This document shows positions 47,250 to 59,800 of a stretch of 64,000 nt of DNA, in pieces. A program made the position numbers and the translations under genes. A model generated the notes under the pieces. It did no database searches and was not told the DNA's origin. It worked only from the letters and a program-made list of their open reading frames with translations. Each line of letters opens with the position of its first letter. Within the stretch, counting starts at the first letter, position 1. Source of the stretch: Hippophae tibetana (lineage: Eukaryota > Streptophyta > Magnoliopsida > Rosales > Elaeagnaceae); NCBI GenBank assembly GCA_037013495.1, contig JAZDXN010000026.1, forward strand, positions 4,960,001 to 5,024,000, in the 5' to 3' direction.

Positions 47250-48959
47250 AAGTTTTTCACGCACCGTTTTCATTTTACTTAGTGCTAGTTTAATTCAATA
47301 GAGCTATAGAGGAGATATTGGTGCCAACCTAGGGTTGTTTCTTTATATTTTCAATATATCTCTATTCTTCATGAAAAAAAATAAGAGAAGAGAAAAAGAA
47401 AGAGGATGTCGTTCACATTTTCAAAATCAACAAAACATTTGGTAAATATGAGTTACAACTTTCAAAGGACATAACTTTTGACTCGGGTATCGAAACAACT
47501 ATTATAATATATCAAATCGAAGCTCGAATTAAATTACACAATATTTTTTGGTCCGGCCAAAGAAAATCGTTTTTGTAACCAAATTACATAGTTTACATCA
47601 CTTAATGGCTATTTAAAGTTTGTGATGCACCATTTTCATTTTTCTTACTTCTGGTTTAATTCAATAGAGCTATATAAGAGATATTGGTGCCGACCTAGGG
47701 TTGTTTCTTTATATTTTCAATCAGTCTCTATTCTTCACAAAAAATAAGAGAAGAGAAAAAGAAAGAGGATGTCATTCACATTTTCAAAAACAACAAAACA
47801 TTTGGTAAATATGAGTTACAACTTTCAAAGAACATAACTTTTGACTCGGGTATCGAAACCGCTATTATAATATATCAAATCGGAGCTCGTTTCAAATTAC
47901 ACAATATGTTTTGGTCCCACCAAGGAAAATCGTTTTTGTACCCAAATTAACACATTTACTTCACTTTCCGAGGGTTTAAAGTTTTTCACGCACCATTTTC
48001 ATTTTACTTAGTGCTAGTTTAATTCAATAGAGCTATAGAGGAGATATTGGTGCCAACCTAGGGTTATTTCTTTATATTTTCAATCAGTCTCTATTCTTCA
48101 GAAAAAATAACAGAAGAGAAAAAGAAAGAAGATGTCGTTCACATTTTCAAAAACAACAAAACATTTTGTAAATATGAGTTACAATTTTCAACGGAGATAA
48201 CTTTGGTACGGGTATCGAAACCGCTATTATAATATATCAAATCGGAGCTCGTGGCAAATTACAAAATATGTTTTGGTCCCACCAAGTAAAATCGTTTTTG
48301 TACCCAAATTACCACATCTACTTCACTTACCGAGGGTTTAAAGTTTTTCACGCACCGTTTTCATTTTACTTAGTGCTAGTTTAATTCAATAGAGCTATAG
48401 AGGAGATATTGGTGCCAACCTAGGGTTGTTTCTTTATATTTTCAATAGATCTCTATTCTTCATGAAAAAAAATAAGAGAAGAGAAAAAGAAAGAGGATGT
48501 CGTTCACATTTTCAAAATCAACAAAACATTTGGTAAATATGAGTTACAACTTTCAAAGGACATAACTTTTGACTCGGGTATCGAAACCACTATTATAATA
48601 TATGAAATCGAAGCTCGAATTAAATTACACAATTTTTTTTGGTCCGGCCAAAGAAAATCGTTTTTGTAACCAAATTACATAGTTTACATCACTTAATGGC
48701 TTTTAAAGTTTGTGATGCACCATTTTCATTTTTCTTACTTCTTGTTTAATTCAATAGAGCTATATAAGAGATATTGGTGCCGACCTAGGGTTGTTTCTTT
48801 ATATTTTCAATCAGTCTCTATTCTTCACAAAAAATAAGAGAAGAGAAAAAGAAAGAGGATGCCGTTCACATTTTCAAAAACAACAAAACATTTGGTAAAT
48901 ATGAGTTACAACTTTCAACGGAGAGAACTTTTGACTCGGGTATCGAAACCGCTATTATA

Positions 48960-51500
48960 ATATATCAAATCGGAGCTCGTTTCAATTTACACAATATGTT
49001 TTGGTCCCACCAAGGAAAATCGTTTTTGTACCCAAATTAACACATTTACTTCACTTCCCGAGGGTTTAAAGTTTTTCACGCACCATTTTCATTTTACTTA
49101 GTGCTAGTTTAATTCAATAGAGATATAGAGCAGATATTGGTGCCAACCTAGGGTTGTTTCTTTATATTTTCAATCAGTCTCTATTCTTCACAAAAAATAA
49201 CAGAAGAGAAAAAGAAAGAAGATGTCGTTCACATTTTCAAAAACAACAAAACATTTTGTAAATATGAGTTACAATTTTCAACGGAGATAACTTTGGACTC
49301 GGGTATCGAAACCGCTATTATAATATATCAAATAGGAGCTCGTGGCAAATTACACAATATGTTTTGGTCCCACCAAGTAAAATCGTTTTTGTACCCAAAT
49401 TACCACATCTACTTCACTTACCGAGGGTTTAAAGTTTTTCACGCACCGTTTTCATTTTACTTAGTGCTAGTTTAATTCAATAGAGCTATAGAGGAGATAT
49501 TGGTGCCAACCTAGGGTTGTGTCTTTATATTTTCAATAGATCTCTATTCTTCATGAAAAAAAATAAGAGAAGAGAAAAAGAAGGAGGATGTCGTTCACAT
49601 TTTCAAAATCAACAAAACATTTGGTAAATATGAGTTACAACTTTCAAAGGACATAACTTTTGACTCGGGTATCGAAACCACTATTATAATATATGAAATC
49701 GAAGCTCGAATTAAATTACACAATTTTTTTTGGTCCGGCCAAAGAAAATCGTTTTTGTAACCAAATTACATAGTTTACATCACTTAATGGCTGTTTAAAG
49801 TTTGTGATGCACCATTTTCATTTTTCATACTTCTGGTTTAATTCAATAGAGCTATATTAGAGATATTGGTGCCGACCTAGGGTTGTTTCTTTATATTTTC
49901 AATCAGTCTCTATTCTTCACAAAAAATAAGAGAAGAGAAAAAGAAAGAGGATGTCGTTCACATTTTCAAAAACAACAAAACATTTGGTAAATATGAGTTA
50001 CAACTTTCAACGGAGAGAACTTTTGACTCGGGTATCGAAACCGCTATTATAATATATCAAATCGGAGCTCGTTTCAAATTACACAATATGTTTTGGACCC
50101 ACCAAGGAAAATCGTTTTTGTACCCAAATTAACACATTTACTTCACTTTCCGAGGGTTTAAAGTTTTTCACGCACCATTTTCATTTTACTTAGTGCTAGT
50201 TTAATTCAATAGAGCTATATAGGAGATATTGGTGCCAACCTAGGGTTGTTTCTTTATATTTTCAATCAGTCTCTATTCTTCACAAAAAATAAGAGAAGAG
50301 AAAAAGAAAGAGGATGTCGTTCACATTTTCAAAAACAACAAAACATTTTGTAAATATGAGTTACAACTTTCAACGGAAAGAACTTTTGACTCGGGTATCG
50401 AAACCGCTATTATAATATATCAAATCGGAGCTCGTTTCAAATTACACAATATGTTTTGGTCCCACCAAGGAAAATCGTTTTTGTACCCAAATTAACACAT
50501 TTACTTCACTTCCCGAGGGTTTAAAGTTTTTCACGCACCATTTTCATTTTACTTAGTGCTAGTTTAATTCAATAGAGATATAGAGCAGATATTGGTGCCA
50601 ACCTAGGGTTGTTTATTTATATTTTCAATCAGTCTCTATTCTTCACAAAAAATAACAGAAGAGAAAAAGAAAGAAGATGTCGTTCACATTTTCAAAAACA
50701 ACAAAACATTTTGTAAATATGAGTTACAATTTTCAACGGAGATAACTTTGGACTCGGGTATCGAAACCGCTATTATAATATATCAAATAGGAGCTCGTGG
50801 CAAATTACACAATATGTTTTGGTCCCACCAAGTAAAATCGTTTTTGTACCCAAATTACCACATCTACTTCACTTACCGAGGGTTTAAAGTTTTTCATGCA
50901 CCGTTTTCATTTTACTTAGTGCTAGTTTAATTCAATAGAGCTATAGAGGAGATATTGGTGCCAACATAGGGTTGTTTCTTTATATTTTCAATAGATCTCT
51001 ATTCTTCATGAAAAAAAATAAGAGAAGAGAAAAAGAAAGAGGATGTCGTTCACATTTTCAAAATCAACAAAACATTTGGTAAATATGAGTTACAACTTTC
51101 AAAGGACATAACTTTTGACTCGGGTATCGAAACCACTATTATAATATATGAAATCGAAGCTCGAATTAAATTACACAATTTTTTTTGGTCCGGCCAAAGA
51201 AAATCGTTTTTGTAACCAAATTACATAGTTTACATCACTTAATGGCTGTTTAAAGTTTGTGATGCACCATTTTCATTTTTCATACTTCTGGTTTAATTCA
51301 ATAGAGCTATATAAGAGATATTGGTGCCGACCTAGGGTTGTTTCTTTATATTTTCAATCAGTCTCTATTCTTCACAAAAAATAAGAGAAGAGAAAAAGAA
51401 AGAGGATGTCGTTCACAGTTTCAAAAACAACAAAACATTTGGTAAATATGAGTTACAACTTTCAACGGAGAGAACTTTTGACTCGGGTATCGAAACCGCT
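48960..51500. repeat. 4-mer HOR, 1455 bp, about 1.75 copies
   Basis: Landmarks 48,784, 49,147, 49,510 and 49,876 correspond to 50,239, 50,602, 50,965 and 51,331 (+1455). The rare sequence AGATATAGAGCAGATATTGG at 49,121 recurs at 50,576. Other shared marks are ATAGGAGCTCGTGGC, ATATATGAAATCG and ACACAATTTTTTTTGG. The first member of each unit differs more than the rest. Confidence 0.82.
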
Positions 51501-51540
51501 ATTATAATATATCAAATCGGAGCTCGTTTCAAATTACACA

Positions 51541-51780
51541 ATATGTTTTGGTCCCACCAAGTAAAATCGTTTTTGTACCCAAATTACCACATCTACTTCA
51601 CTTACCGAGGGTTTAAAGTTTTTCACGCACCGTTTTCATTTTACTTAGTGCTAGTTTAATTCAATAGAGCTATAGAGGAGATATTGGTGCCAACCTAGGG
51701 TTGTGTCTTTATATTTTCAATAGATCTCTATTCTTCATGAAAAAAAATAAGAGAAGAGAAAAAGAAGGAGGATGTCGTTC
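51541..51780. repeat. Segment copied from 49,357-49,596 (+2184 bp)
   Basis: The rare forms GGGTTGTGTCTTTA (landmark 51,694) and AGAAGGAGGATG occur only here and 2184 bp upstream (landmark 49,510). Just before it, an X/Y body (GAGCTCGTTTC) is joined to CACCAAGTAAAATCG of the Y2 type near 51,545-51,560. This suggests another crossover point. Confidence 0.75.
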
Positions 51781-53511
51781 ACATTTTCAAAATCAACAAA
51801 ACATTTGGTAAATATGAGTTACAACTTTCAAAGGACATAACTTTTGACTCGGGTATCGAAACCACTATTATAATATATGAAATCGAAGCTCGAATTAAAT
51901 TACACAATTTTTTTTGGTCCGGCCAAAGAAAATCGTTTTTGTAACCAAATTACATAGTTTACATCACTTAATGGCTGTTTAAAGTTTGTGATGCACCATT
52001 TTCATTTTTCATACTTCTGGTTTAATTCAATAGAGCTATATAAGAGATATTGGTGCCGACCTAGGGTTGTTTCTTTATATTTTCAATCAGTCTCTATTCT
52101 TCACAAAAAATAAGAGAAGAGAAAAAGAAAGAGGATGTCGTTCACATTTTCAAAAACAACAAAACATTTGGTAAATATGAGTTACAACTTTCAACGGAGA
52201 GAACTTTTGACTCGGGTATCGAAACCGCTATTATAATATATCAAATCGGAGCTCGTTTCAAATTACACAATATGTTTTGGTCCCACCAAGGAAAATCGTT
52301 TTTGTACCCAAATTAACACATTTACTTCACTTTCCGAGGGTTTAAAGTTTTTCACGCACCATTTTCATTTTACTTAGTGCTAGTTTAATTCAATAGAGCT
52401 ATATAGGAGATATTGGTGCCAACCTAGGGTTGTTTCTTTATATTTTCAATAAGTCTCTATTCTTCACAAAAAATAAGAGAAGAGAAAAAGAAAGAGGATG
52501 TCGTTCACATTTTCAAAAACAACAAAACATTTTGTAAATATGAGTTACAACTTTCAACGGAAAGAACTTTTGACTCGGGTATCGAAACCGCTATTATAAT
52601 ATATCAAATCGGAGCTCGTTTCAAATTACACAATATGTTTTGGTCCCACCAAGGAAAATCGTTTTTGTACCCAAATTAACACATTTACTTCACTTTCCGA
52701 GGGTTTAAAGTTTTTCACGCACCATTTTCATTTTACTTAGTGCTAGTTTAATTCAATAGAGCTATAGAGGAGATATTGGTGCCAACCTAGGGTTGTTTCT
52801 TTATATTTTCAATAAGTCTCTATTCTTCAACAAAAAAATAAGAGAAGAGAAAAAGAAAGAGGATGTCGTTCACATTTTCAAAAAAACAGAACATTTGGTA
52901 AATATGAGTTACAGCTTACAACTAAGATAACTTTTGACTCGGGTATCGAAACCACTATTAATATATATCAAATCGAAGCTCATATTAAATTACACAATAT
53001 TTTTTGGTCCCGCCAAAAAAATCGTTTTTGTACCCAAATTAATTCGTTTACATCACTTAATGGGTGTTAAAAGTTTGTGACGCACCATTTTCATTTTTCT
53101 TACTTCTGGTTTAATTTAAAAGATATGTATAGTAGATATTGGTGCCGACCTAGGGTTGTTTCTTTATATTTTCAATCAGTCTCTATTCTTGACAAAAAAT
53201 AAGAGAAGAGAAAAAGAAAGAGGATGTCGTTCACATTTTCAAAAACAACAAAACATTTGGTAAGTATGAGTTACAACTTTCAACGGAGATAAATTTTGAC
53301 TCGGGTATCGAAACCGCCTTTATAATATATCAAATCGAAGCTCGTATCAAATTACACATTATTTTTTGGTCCCGTCTAAGAAAATCGTTTTTGTAACCAA
53401 ATTAATTCGTTTACATCACTTAATGGGTGTTTAAAGTTTGTGACGCACCATTTCCATTTTTCTTACTTCTGGTTTAATTCAATAGAGCTATATAGGAGAT
53501 ATTGGTGCCAA

Positions 53512-53872
53512 CCTAGGGTTGTTTCTTTATATTTTCAATCAGACTCTATTCTTCACAAAAAATAAGAGAAGAGAAAAAGAAAGAGGATGTCGTTCACATT
53601 TTAAAAAAAACAGAACATTTGGTAAATATGAGTTACAGCTTACAACTAAGATAACTTTTGACTCGGGTATCCAAACCACTATTAATATATATCAAATCGA
53701 AGCTCATATTAAATTACACAATATTTTTTGGTCCCGCCAAAAAAATCGTTTTTGTACCCAAATTAATTCGTTTACATCACTTAATGGGTGTTAAAAGTTT
53801 GTGACGCACCATTTTCATTTTTCTTACTTCTGGTTTAATTTAAAAGATCTATATAGTAGATATTGGTGCCGA
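53512..53872. repeat. Representative Z-subtype monomer (361 bp)
   Basis: This variant of the X subfamily is recognised by AAACAGAACATTTGG, CTTACAACTAAGAT, ATTAATATATATC, GGGTGTTAAAAG and, at its 3' end, TTAATTTAAAAGATCTATATAGTAGAT. It is 361 bp long, the shortest class in the window. Other copies start at 58,604, 62,244 and 62,968. Related but less typical copies start at 36,038 (362 bp), 52,786 and 57,878 (363 bp each). The copy at 36,038, within the poorly homogenised region, may represent an older form of the subtype; that ordering is inference. Confidence 0.88.
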
Positions 53873-54235
53873 CCTATGGTTGTTTCTTTATATTTTCAAT
53901 CAGTCTCTATTCTTCACAAAAAATAAGAGAAGAGAAAAAGAAAGAGGATGTCGTTCACATTTTCAAAAACAACAAAACATTTTGTAAATATGAGTTACAA
54001 CTTTCAACGGAGATAACTTTTGACTCGGGTATCGAAACCGCTATTATAATATATCAAATCGGAGCTCGTTTCAAATTACACAATATGTTTTGGTCCCACC
54101 AAGGAAAATCGTTTTTGTACCCAAATTAACACATTTACTTCACTTTCCGAGGGTTTAAAGTTTTTCACGCACCATTTTCATTTTACTTAGTGCTAGTTTA
54201 ATTCAATAGAGCTATAGAGGAGATATTGGTGCCAA

Positions 54236-54600
54236 CCTAGGGTTGTTTCTTTATATTTTCAATAAGTCTCTATTCTTCAAGAAAAAAATAAGAGAAGAGA
54301 AAAAGAAAGAGGATGTCGTTCACATTTTAAAAAACAACAAAACATTTGGTAAATATGAGTTACAACTTTCAACGGAGAGAACTTTTGACTCGGGTATCGA
54401 AACCGCTATTATAATATATCAAATCGGAGCTCGTTTCAAATTACACAATATGTTTTGGTCCCACCAAGGAAAATCGTTTTTGTAACCAAATTAACACATT
54501 TACTTCACTTTCTGAGGGTTTAAAGTTTTTCACGCACCATTTTCATTTTACTTAGTGCTAGTTTAATTCAATAGAGCTATAGAGGAGATATTGGTGCCAA
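54236..54600. repeat. Representative Y-subfamily monomer (365 bp)
   Basis: This is one complete Y monomer from CCTAGGG to the next. Y features are CTTCAAGAAAAAAATAAG before the purine tract, CGGAGCTCGTTTC, ATATGTTTTGGTCCCACC, CACTTTCTGAGGG (more often TTTCCGAGGG or TTACCGAGGG), GTTTTTCACG, TTTTACTTAGTGCTAG, CTATAGAGGAG and GCCAACC. X and Y differ over several blocks spread round the monomer, while the core CCTAGGGTTGTTTCTTTATA and GGAGATATTGG blocks are shared. Y is the minority type before 38.4 kb and the majority after. The extra two bases relative to X lie in the A-rich run. Confidence 0.92.
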
Positions 54601-55261
54601 CCTAGGGTTGTTTCTTTATATTTTCAATCAGTCTCTATTCTTCACAAAAAATAACAGAAGAGAAAAAGAAAGAAGATGTCGTTCACATTTTCAAAAACAA
54701 CAAAACATTTTGTAAATATGAGTTACAATTTTCAACGGAGATAACTTTGGACTCGGGTATCGAAACCGCTATTATAATATATCAAATCGGAGCTCGTGGC
54801 AAATTACACAATATGTTTTGGTCCCACCAAGAAAAATCGTTTTTGTATCCAAATTACCACATCTACTTCACTTACCGAGGGTTTAAAGTTTTTCACGCAC
54901 CGTTTTCATTTTACTTAGTGCTAGTTTAATTCAATAGAGCTATAGAGGAGATATTGGTGCCAACCTAGGGTTGTTTCTTTATATTTTCAATAGATCTCTA
55001 TTCTTCATGAAAAAAAATAAGAGAAGAGAAAAAGAAAGAGGATGTCGTTCACATTTTCAAAATCAACAAAACATTTGGTAAATATGAGTTACAACTTTCA
55101 AAGGACATAACTTTTGACTCGGGTATCGAAACCACTATTATAATATATCAAATCGAAGCTCGAATTAAATTACACAATTTGTTTTGGTCCGGCCAAAGAA
55201 AACCGTTTTTGTAACCAAATTACATTGTTTACATCACTTAATGGCTGTTTAAAGTTTGTGA

Positions 55262-55330
55262 TGCACCATTTTCATTTTTCTTACTTCTGGTTTAATTCAA
55301 CAGAGCTATAGAGGAGATATTGGTGCCAAC
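55262..55330. other. X/Y chimeric monomer
   Basis: X-type GATGCACCATTTTCATTTTT plus CTTACTTCTGG runs into CAACAGAGCTATAGAGG and GCCAACC, which is Y type. The switch lies within the shared TTTAATTCAA, about 55,291-55,300. CAACAGAGC is otherwise seen only in the triplicated Y variant near 38.5-39.3 kb, a possible donor lineage. The same hybrid is present in the second 14-mer at 60,354-60,422. Confidence 0.8.
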
Positions 55331-56866
55331 CTAGGGTTGTTTCTTTATATTTTCAATAAGTCTCTATTCTTCAAGAAAAAAATAAGAGAAGAGAAAAAGA
55401 AAGAGGATGTCGTTCACATTTTCAAAAACAACAAAAGATTTGGTAAATATGAGTTACAACTTTCAAAGAACATAACTTTTGACTCGGGTATCGAAACTGC
55501 TATTATAATATATCAAATCGGAGCTCGTTTCAAATTACACAATATGTTTTGGTCCCACCAAGGAAAATCGTTTTTGTACCCAAATTAACACATTTACTTC
55601 ACTTTCCGAGGGTTTAAAGTTTTTCACGCACCATTTTCATTTTACTTAGTGCTAGTTTAATTCAATAGAGCTATAGAGGAGATATTGGTGCCAACCTAGG
55701 GTTGTTTCTTTATATTTTCAATCAGTCTCTATTCTTCACAAAAAATTACAGAAGAGAAAGAGAAAGAAGATGTCGTTCACATTTTCAAAAACAACAAAAC
55801 ATTTTGTAAATATGAGTTACAATTTTCAACGCAGATAACTTTGGACTCGGGTATCGAAACCGCTATTATAATATATCAAATCGGAGCTCGTGGCAAATTA
55901 CACGATATGTTTTGGTCCAACCAAGTAAAATCGTTTTTATACCCAAATTACCATATCTACTTCACTTACCGAGGGTTTTAAGTTTTTCACGCACCGTTTT
56001 CATTTTACTTAGTACTAGTTTAATTCGATAGAGCTATAGAGGAGATATTGGTGCCAACCTCGGGTTGTTTCTTTATATTTTCAATAAGTCTCTATTCTTC
56101 AAGAAAAAAATAAGAGAAGAGAAAAAGAAAGAGGATGTCGTTCACATTTTAAAAAACAACAAAACATTTGGTAAATATGAGTTACAACTTTCAACGGAGA
56201 GAACTTTTGACTCGGGTATCGAAACCGCTATTATAATATATCAAATCGGGGCTCGTTTCAAATTACACAATATGTTTTGGTCCCACCAAGGAAAATCGTT
56301 TTTGTAACCAAATTAACACATTTACTTCACTTTCTGAGGGTTTAAAGTTTTTCACGCACCATTTTCATTTTACTTAGTGCTAGTTTAATTCAATAGAGCT
56401 ATAGAGGAGATATTGGTGCCAACCTAGGGTTGTTTCTTTATATTTTCAATCAGTCTCTATTCTTCACAAAAAATAACAGAAGAGAAAAAGAAAGAAGATG
56501 TCGTTCACATTTTCAAAAACAACAAAACATTTTGTAAATATGAGTTACAATTTTCAACGGAGATAACTTTGGACTCGGGTATCGAAACCGCTATTATAAT
56601 ATATCAAATCGGAGCTCGTGGAAAATTACACAATATGTTTTGGTCCCACCAAGAAAAATCGTTTTTGTATCCAAATTACCACATCTACTTCACTTACCGA
56701 GGGTTTAAAGTTTTTCATGCACCGTTTTCATTTTACTTAGTGCTAGTTTAATTCAATAGAGCTATAGAGGAGATATTGGTGCCAACATAGGGTTGTTTCT
56801 TTATATTTTCAATAGATCTCTATTCTTCATGAAAAAAAATAAGAGAAGAGAAAAAGAAAGAGGATG

Positions 56867-59800
56867 TCGTTCACATTTTCAAAATCAACAAAACATTTGG
56901 TAAATATGAGTTACAACTTTCAAAGGACATAACTTTTGACTCGGGTATCGAAACCACTATTATAATATATGAAATCGAAGCTCGAATTAAATTACACAAT
57001 TTTTTTTGGTCCGGCCAAAGAAAATCGTTTTTGTAACCAAATTACATAGTTTACATCACTTAATGGCTGTTTAAAGTTTGTGATGCACCATTTTCATTTT
57101 TCATACTTCTGGTTTAATTCAATAGAGCTATATAAGAGATATTGGTGCCGACCTAGGGTTGTTTCTTTATATTTTCAATCAGTCTCTATTCTTCACAAAA
57201 AATAAGAGAAGAGAAAAAGAAAGAGGATGTCGTTCACATTTTCAAAAACAACAAAACATTTGGTAAATATGAGTTACAACTTTCAACGGAGAGAACTTTT
57301 GACTCGGGTATCGAAACCGCTATTATAATATATCAAATCGGAGCTCGTTTCAAATTACACAATATGTTTTGGTCCCACCAAGGAAAATCGTTTTTGTACC
57401 CAAATTAACACATTTACTTCACTTTCCGAGGGTTTAAAGTTTTTCACGCACCATTTTCATTTTACTTAGTGCTAGTTTAATTCAATAGAGCTATATAGGA
57501 GATATTGGTGCCAACCTAGGGTTGTTTCTTTATATTTTCAATAAGTCTCTATTCTTCACAAAAAATAAGAGAAGAGAAAAAGAAAGAGGATGTCGTTCAC
57601 ATTTTCAAAAACAACAAAACATTTTGTAAATATGAGTTACAACTTTCAACGGAAAGAACTTTTGACTCGGGTATCGAAACCGCTATTATAATATATCAAA
57701 TCGGAGCTCGTTTCAAATTACACAATATGTTTTGGTCCCACCAAGGAAAATCGTTTTTGTACCCAAATTAACACATTTACTTCACTTTCCGAGGGTTTAA
57801 AGTTTTTCACGCACCATTTTCATTTTACTTAGTGCTAGTTTAATTCAATAGAGCTATAGAGGAGATATTGGTGCCAACCTAGGGTTGTTTCTTTATATTT
57901 TCAATAAGTCTCTATTCTTCAACAAAAAAATAAGAGAAGAGAAAAAGAAAGAGGATGTCGTTCACATTTTCAAAAAAACAGAACATTTGGTAAATATGAG
58001 TTACAGCTTACAACTAAGATAACTTTTGACTCGGGTATCGAAACCACTATTAATATATATCAAATCGAAGCTCATATTAAATTACACAATATTTTTTGGT
58101 CCCGCCAAAAAAATCGTTTTTGTACCCAAATTAATTCGTTTACATCACTTAATGGGTGTTAAAAGTTTGTGACGCACCATTTTCATTTTTCTTACTTCTG
58201 GTTTAATTTAAAAGATATGTATAGTAGATATTGGTGCCGACCTAGGGTTGTTTCTTTATATTTTCAATCAGTCTCTATTCTTGACAAAAAATAAGAGAAG
58301 AGAAAAAGAAAGAGGATGTCGTTCACATTTTCAAAAACAACAAAACATTTGGTAAGTATGAGTTACAACTTTCAACGGAGATAAATTTTGACTCGGGTAT
58401 CGAAACCGCCTTTATAATATATCAAATCGAAGCTCGTATCAAATTACACATTATTTTTTGGTCCCGTCTAAGAAAATCGTTTTTGTAACCAAATTAATTC
58501 GTTTACATCACTTAATGGGTGTTTAAAGTTTGTGACGCACCATTTCCATTTTTCTTACTTCTGGTTTAATTCAATAGAGCTATATAGGAGATATTGGTGC
58601 CAACCTAGGGTTGTTTCTTTATATTTTCAATCAGACTCTATTCTTCACAAAAAATAAGAGAAGAGAAAAAGAAAGAGGATGTCGTTCACATTTTAAAAAA
58701 AACAGAACATTTGGTAAATATGAGTTACAGCTTACAACTAAGATAACTTTTGACTCGGGTATCCAAACCACTATTAATATATATCAAATCGAAGCTCATA
58801 TTAAATTACACAATATTTTTTGGTCCCGCCAAAAAAATCGTTTTTGTACCCAAATTAATTCGTTTACATCACTTAATGGGTGTTAAAAGTTTGTGACGCA
58901 CCATTTTCATTTTTCTTACTTCTGGTTTAATTTAAAAGATCTATATAGTAGATATTGGTGCCGACCTATGGTTGTTTCTTTATATTTTCAATCAGTCTCT
59001 ATTCTTCACAAAAAATAAGAGAAGAGAAAAAGAAAGAGGATGTCGTTCACATTTTCAAAAACAACAAAACATTTTGTAAATATGAGTTACAACTTTCAAC
59101 GGAGATAACTTTTGACTCGGGTATCGAAACCGCTATTATAATATATCAAATCGGAGCTCGTTTCAAATTACACAATATGTTTTGGTCCCACCAAGGAAAA
59201 TCGTTTTTGTACCCAAATTAACACATTTACTTCACTTTCCGAGGGTTTAAAGTTTTTCACGCACCATTTTCATTTTACTTAGTGCTAGTTTAATTCAATA
59301 GAGCTATAGAGGAGATATTGGTGCCAACCTAGGGTTGTTTCTTTATATTTTCAATAAGTCTCTATTCTTCAAGAAAAAAATAAGAGAAGAGAAAAAGAAA
59401 GAGGATGTCGTTCACATTTTAAAAAACAACAAAACATTTGGTAAATATGAGTTACAACTTTCAACGGAGAGAACTTTTGACTCGGGTATCGAAACCGCTA
59501 TTATAATATATCAAATCGGAGCTCGTTTCAAATTACACAATATGTTTTGGTCCCACCAAGGAAAATCGTTTTTGTAACCAAATTAACACATTTACTTCAC
59601 TTTCTGAGGGTTTAAAGTTTTTCACGCACCATTTTCATTTTACTTAGTGCTAGTTTAATTCAATAGAGCTATAGAGGAGATATTGGTGCCAACCTAGGGT
59701 TGTTTCTTTATATTTTCAATCAGTCTCTATTCTTCACAAAAAATAACAGAAGAGAAAAAGAAAGAAGATGTCGTTCACATTTTCAAAAACAACAAAACAT

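Larger units (their letters stand above)
44850..48200. repeat. 3-mer HOR, 1092 bp, three tandem copies
   Basis: Landmarks 45,144, 45,510 and 45,873 repeat at 46,236, 46,602 and 46,965, and again at 47,328, 47,694 and 48,057, each at +1092 (363 + 363 + 366). The pattern is Y, X, Y2. Private marks in all three copies are AAACAACTATT, GATGTCATTCAC, CTATATAAGAG, GGGTTATTTC and CTTCAGAAAAAATAAC. The copy around 46.5-46.7 kb has its own changes (CATCATTTAATGG, AAAAAGGAAGAGG). The pattern YYX persists more loosely to about 49.9 kb. Confidence 0.87.
54236..56785. repeat. Nested 5-mer (1822 bp) inside the 14-mer
   Basis: Landmarks 54,236, 54,601 and 54,964 recur at 56,058, 56,423 and 56,786 (+1822), with the shared features ATTTTAAAAAACAAC, GGAGAGAACTTTTG, CTTTCTGAGGG and CACCAAGAAAAATCG. 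The block starts again at 59,328 in the second 14-mer. The last member of the repeat (56,786, ACATAGGG with TTTTTCATGCACCG) matches 50,965 better than 54,964, so a further exchange with the upstream 4-mer probably followed. Confidence 0.82.
51775..56866. repeat. 14-monomer tandem duplication, copy 1 (5092 bp)
   Basis: All fourteen landmarks from 52,060 to 56,786 recur exactly 5092 bp later, at 57,152 to 61,878. Many private features are shared base for base: AAGATATGTATAGTAG, CTTGACAAAAAATAAG, CCTATGGTTG, CAGACTCTATTC, the hybrid monomer at 55,330, ATTACAGAAGAGAAAGAG, TTAGTACTAG with TTCGATAGAG, CCTCGGGTTG and TCGGGGCTCG. I found no difference in the stretches compared by eye. To the left, mismatches begin at about 51,766 and 51,705. 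To the right, matching ends at about 62,063. Edges are therefore approximate. Confidence 0.9.
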
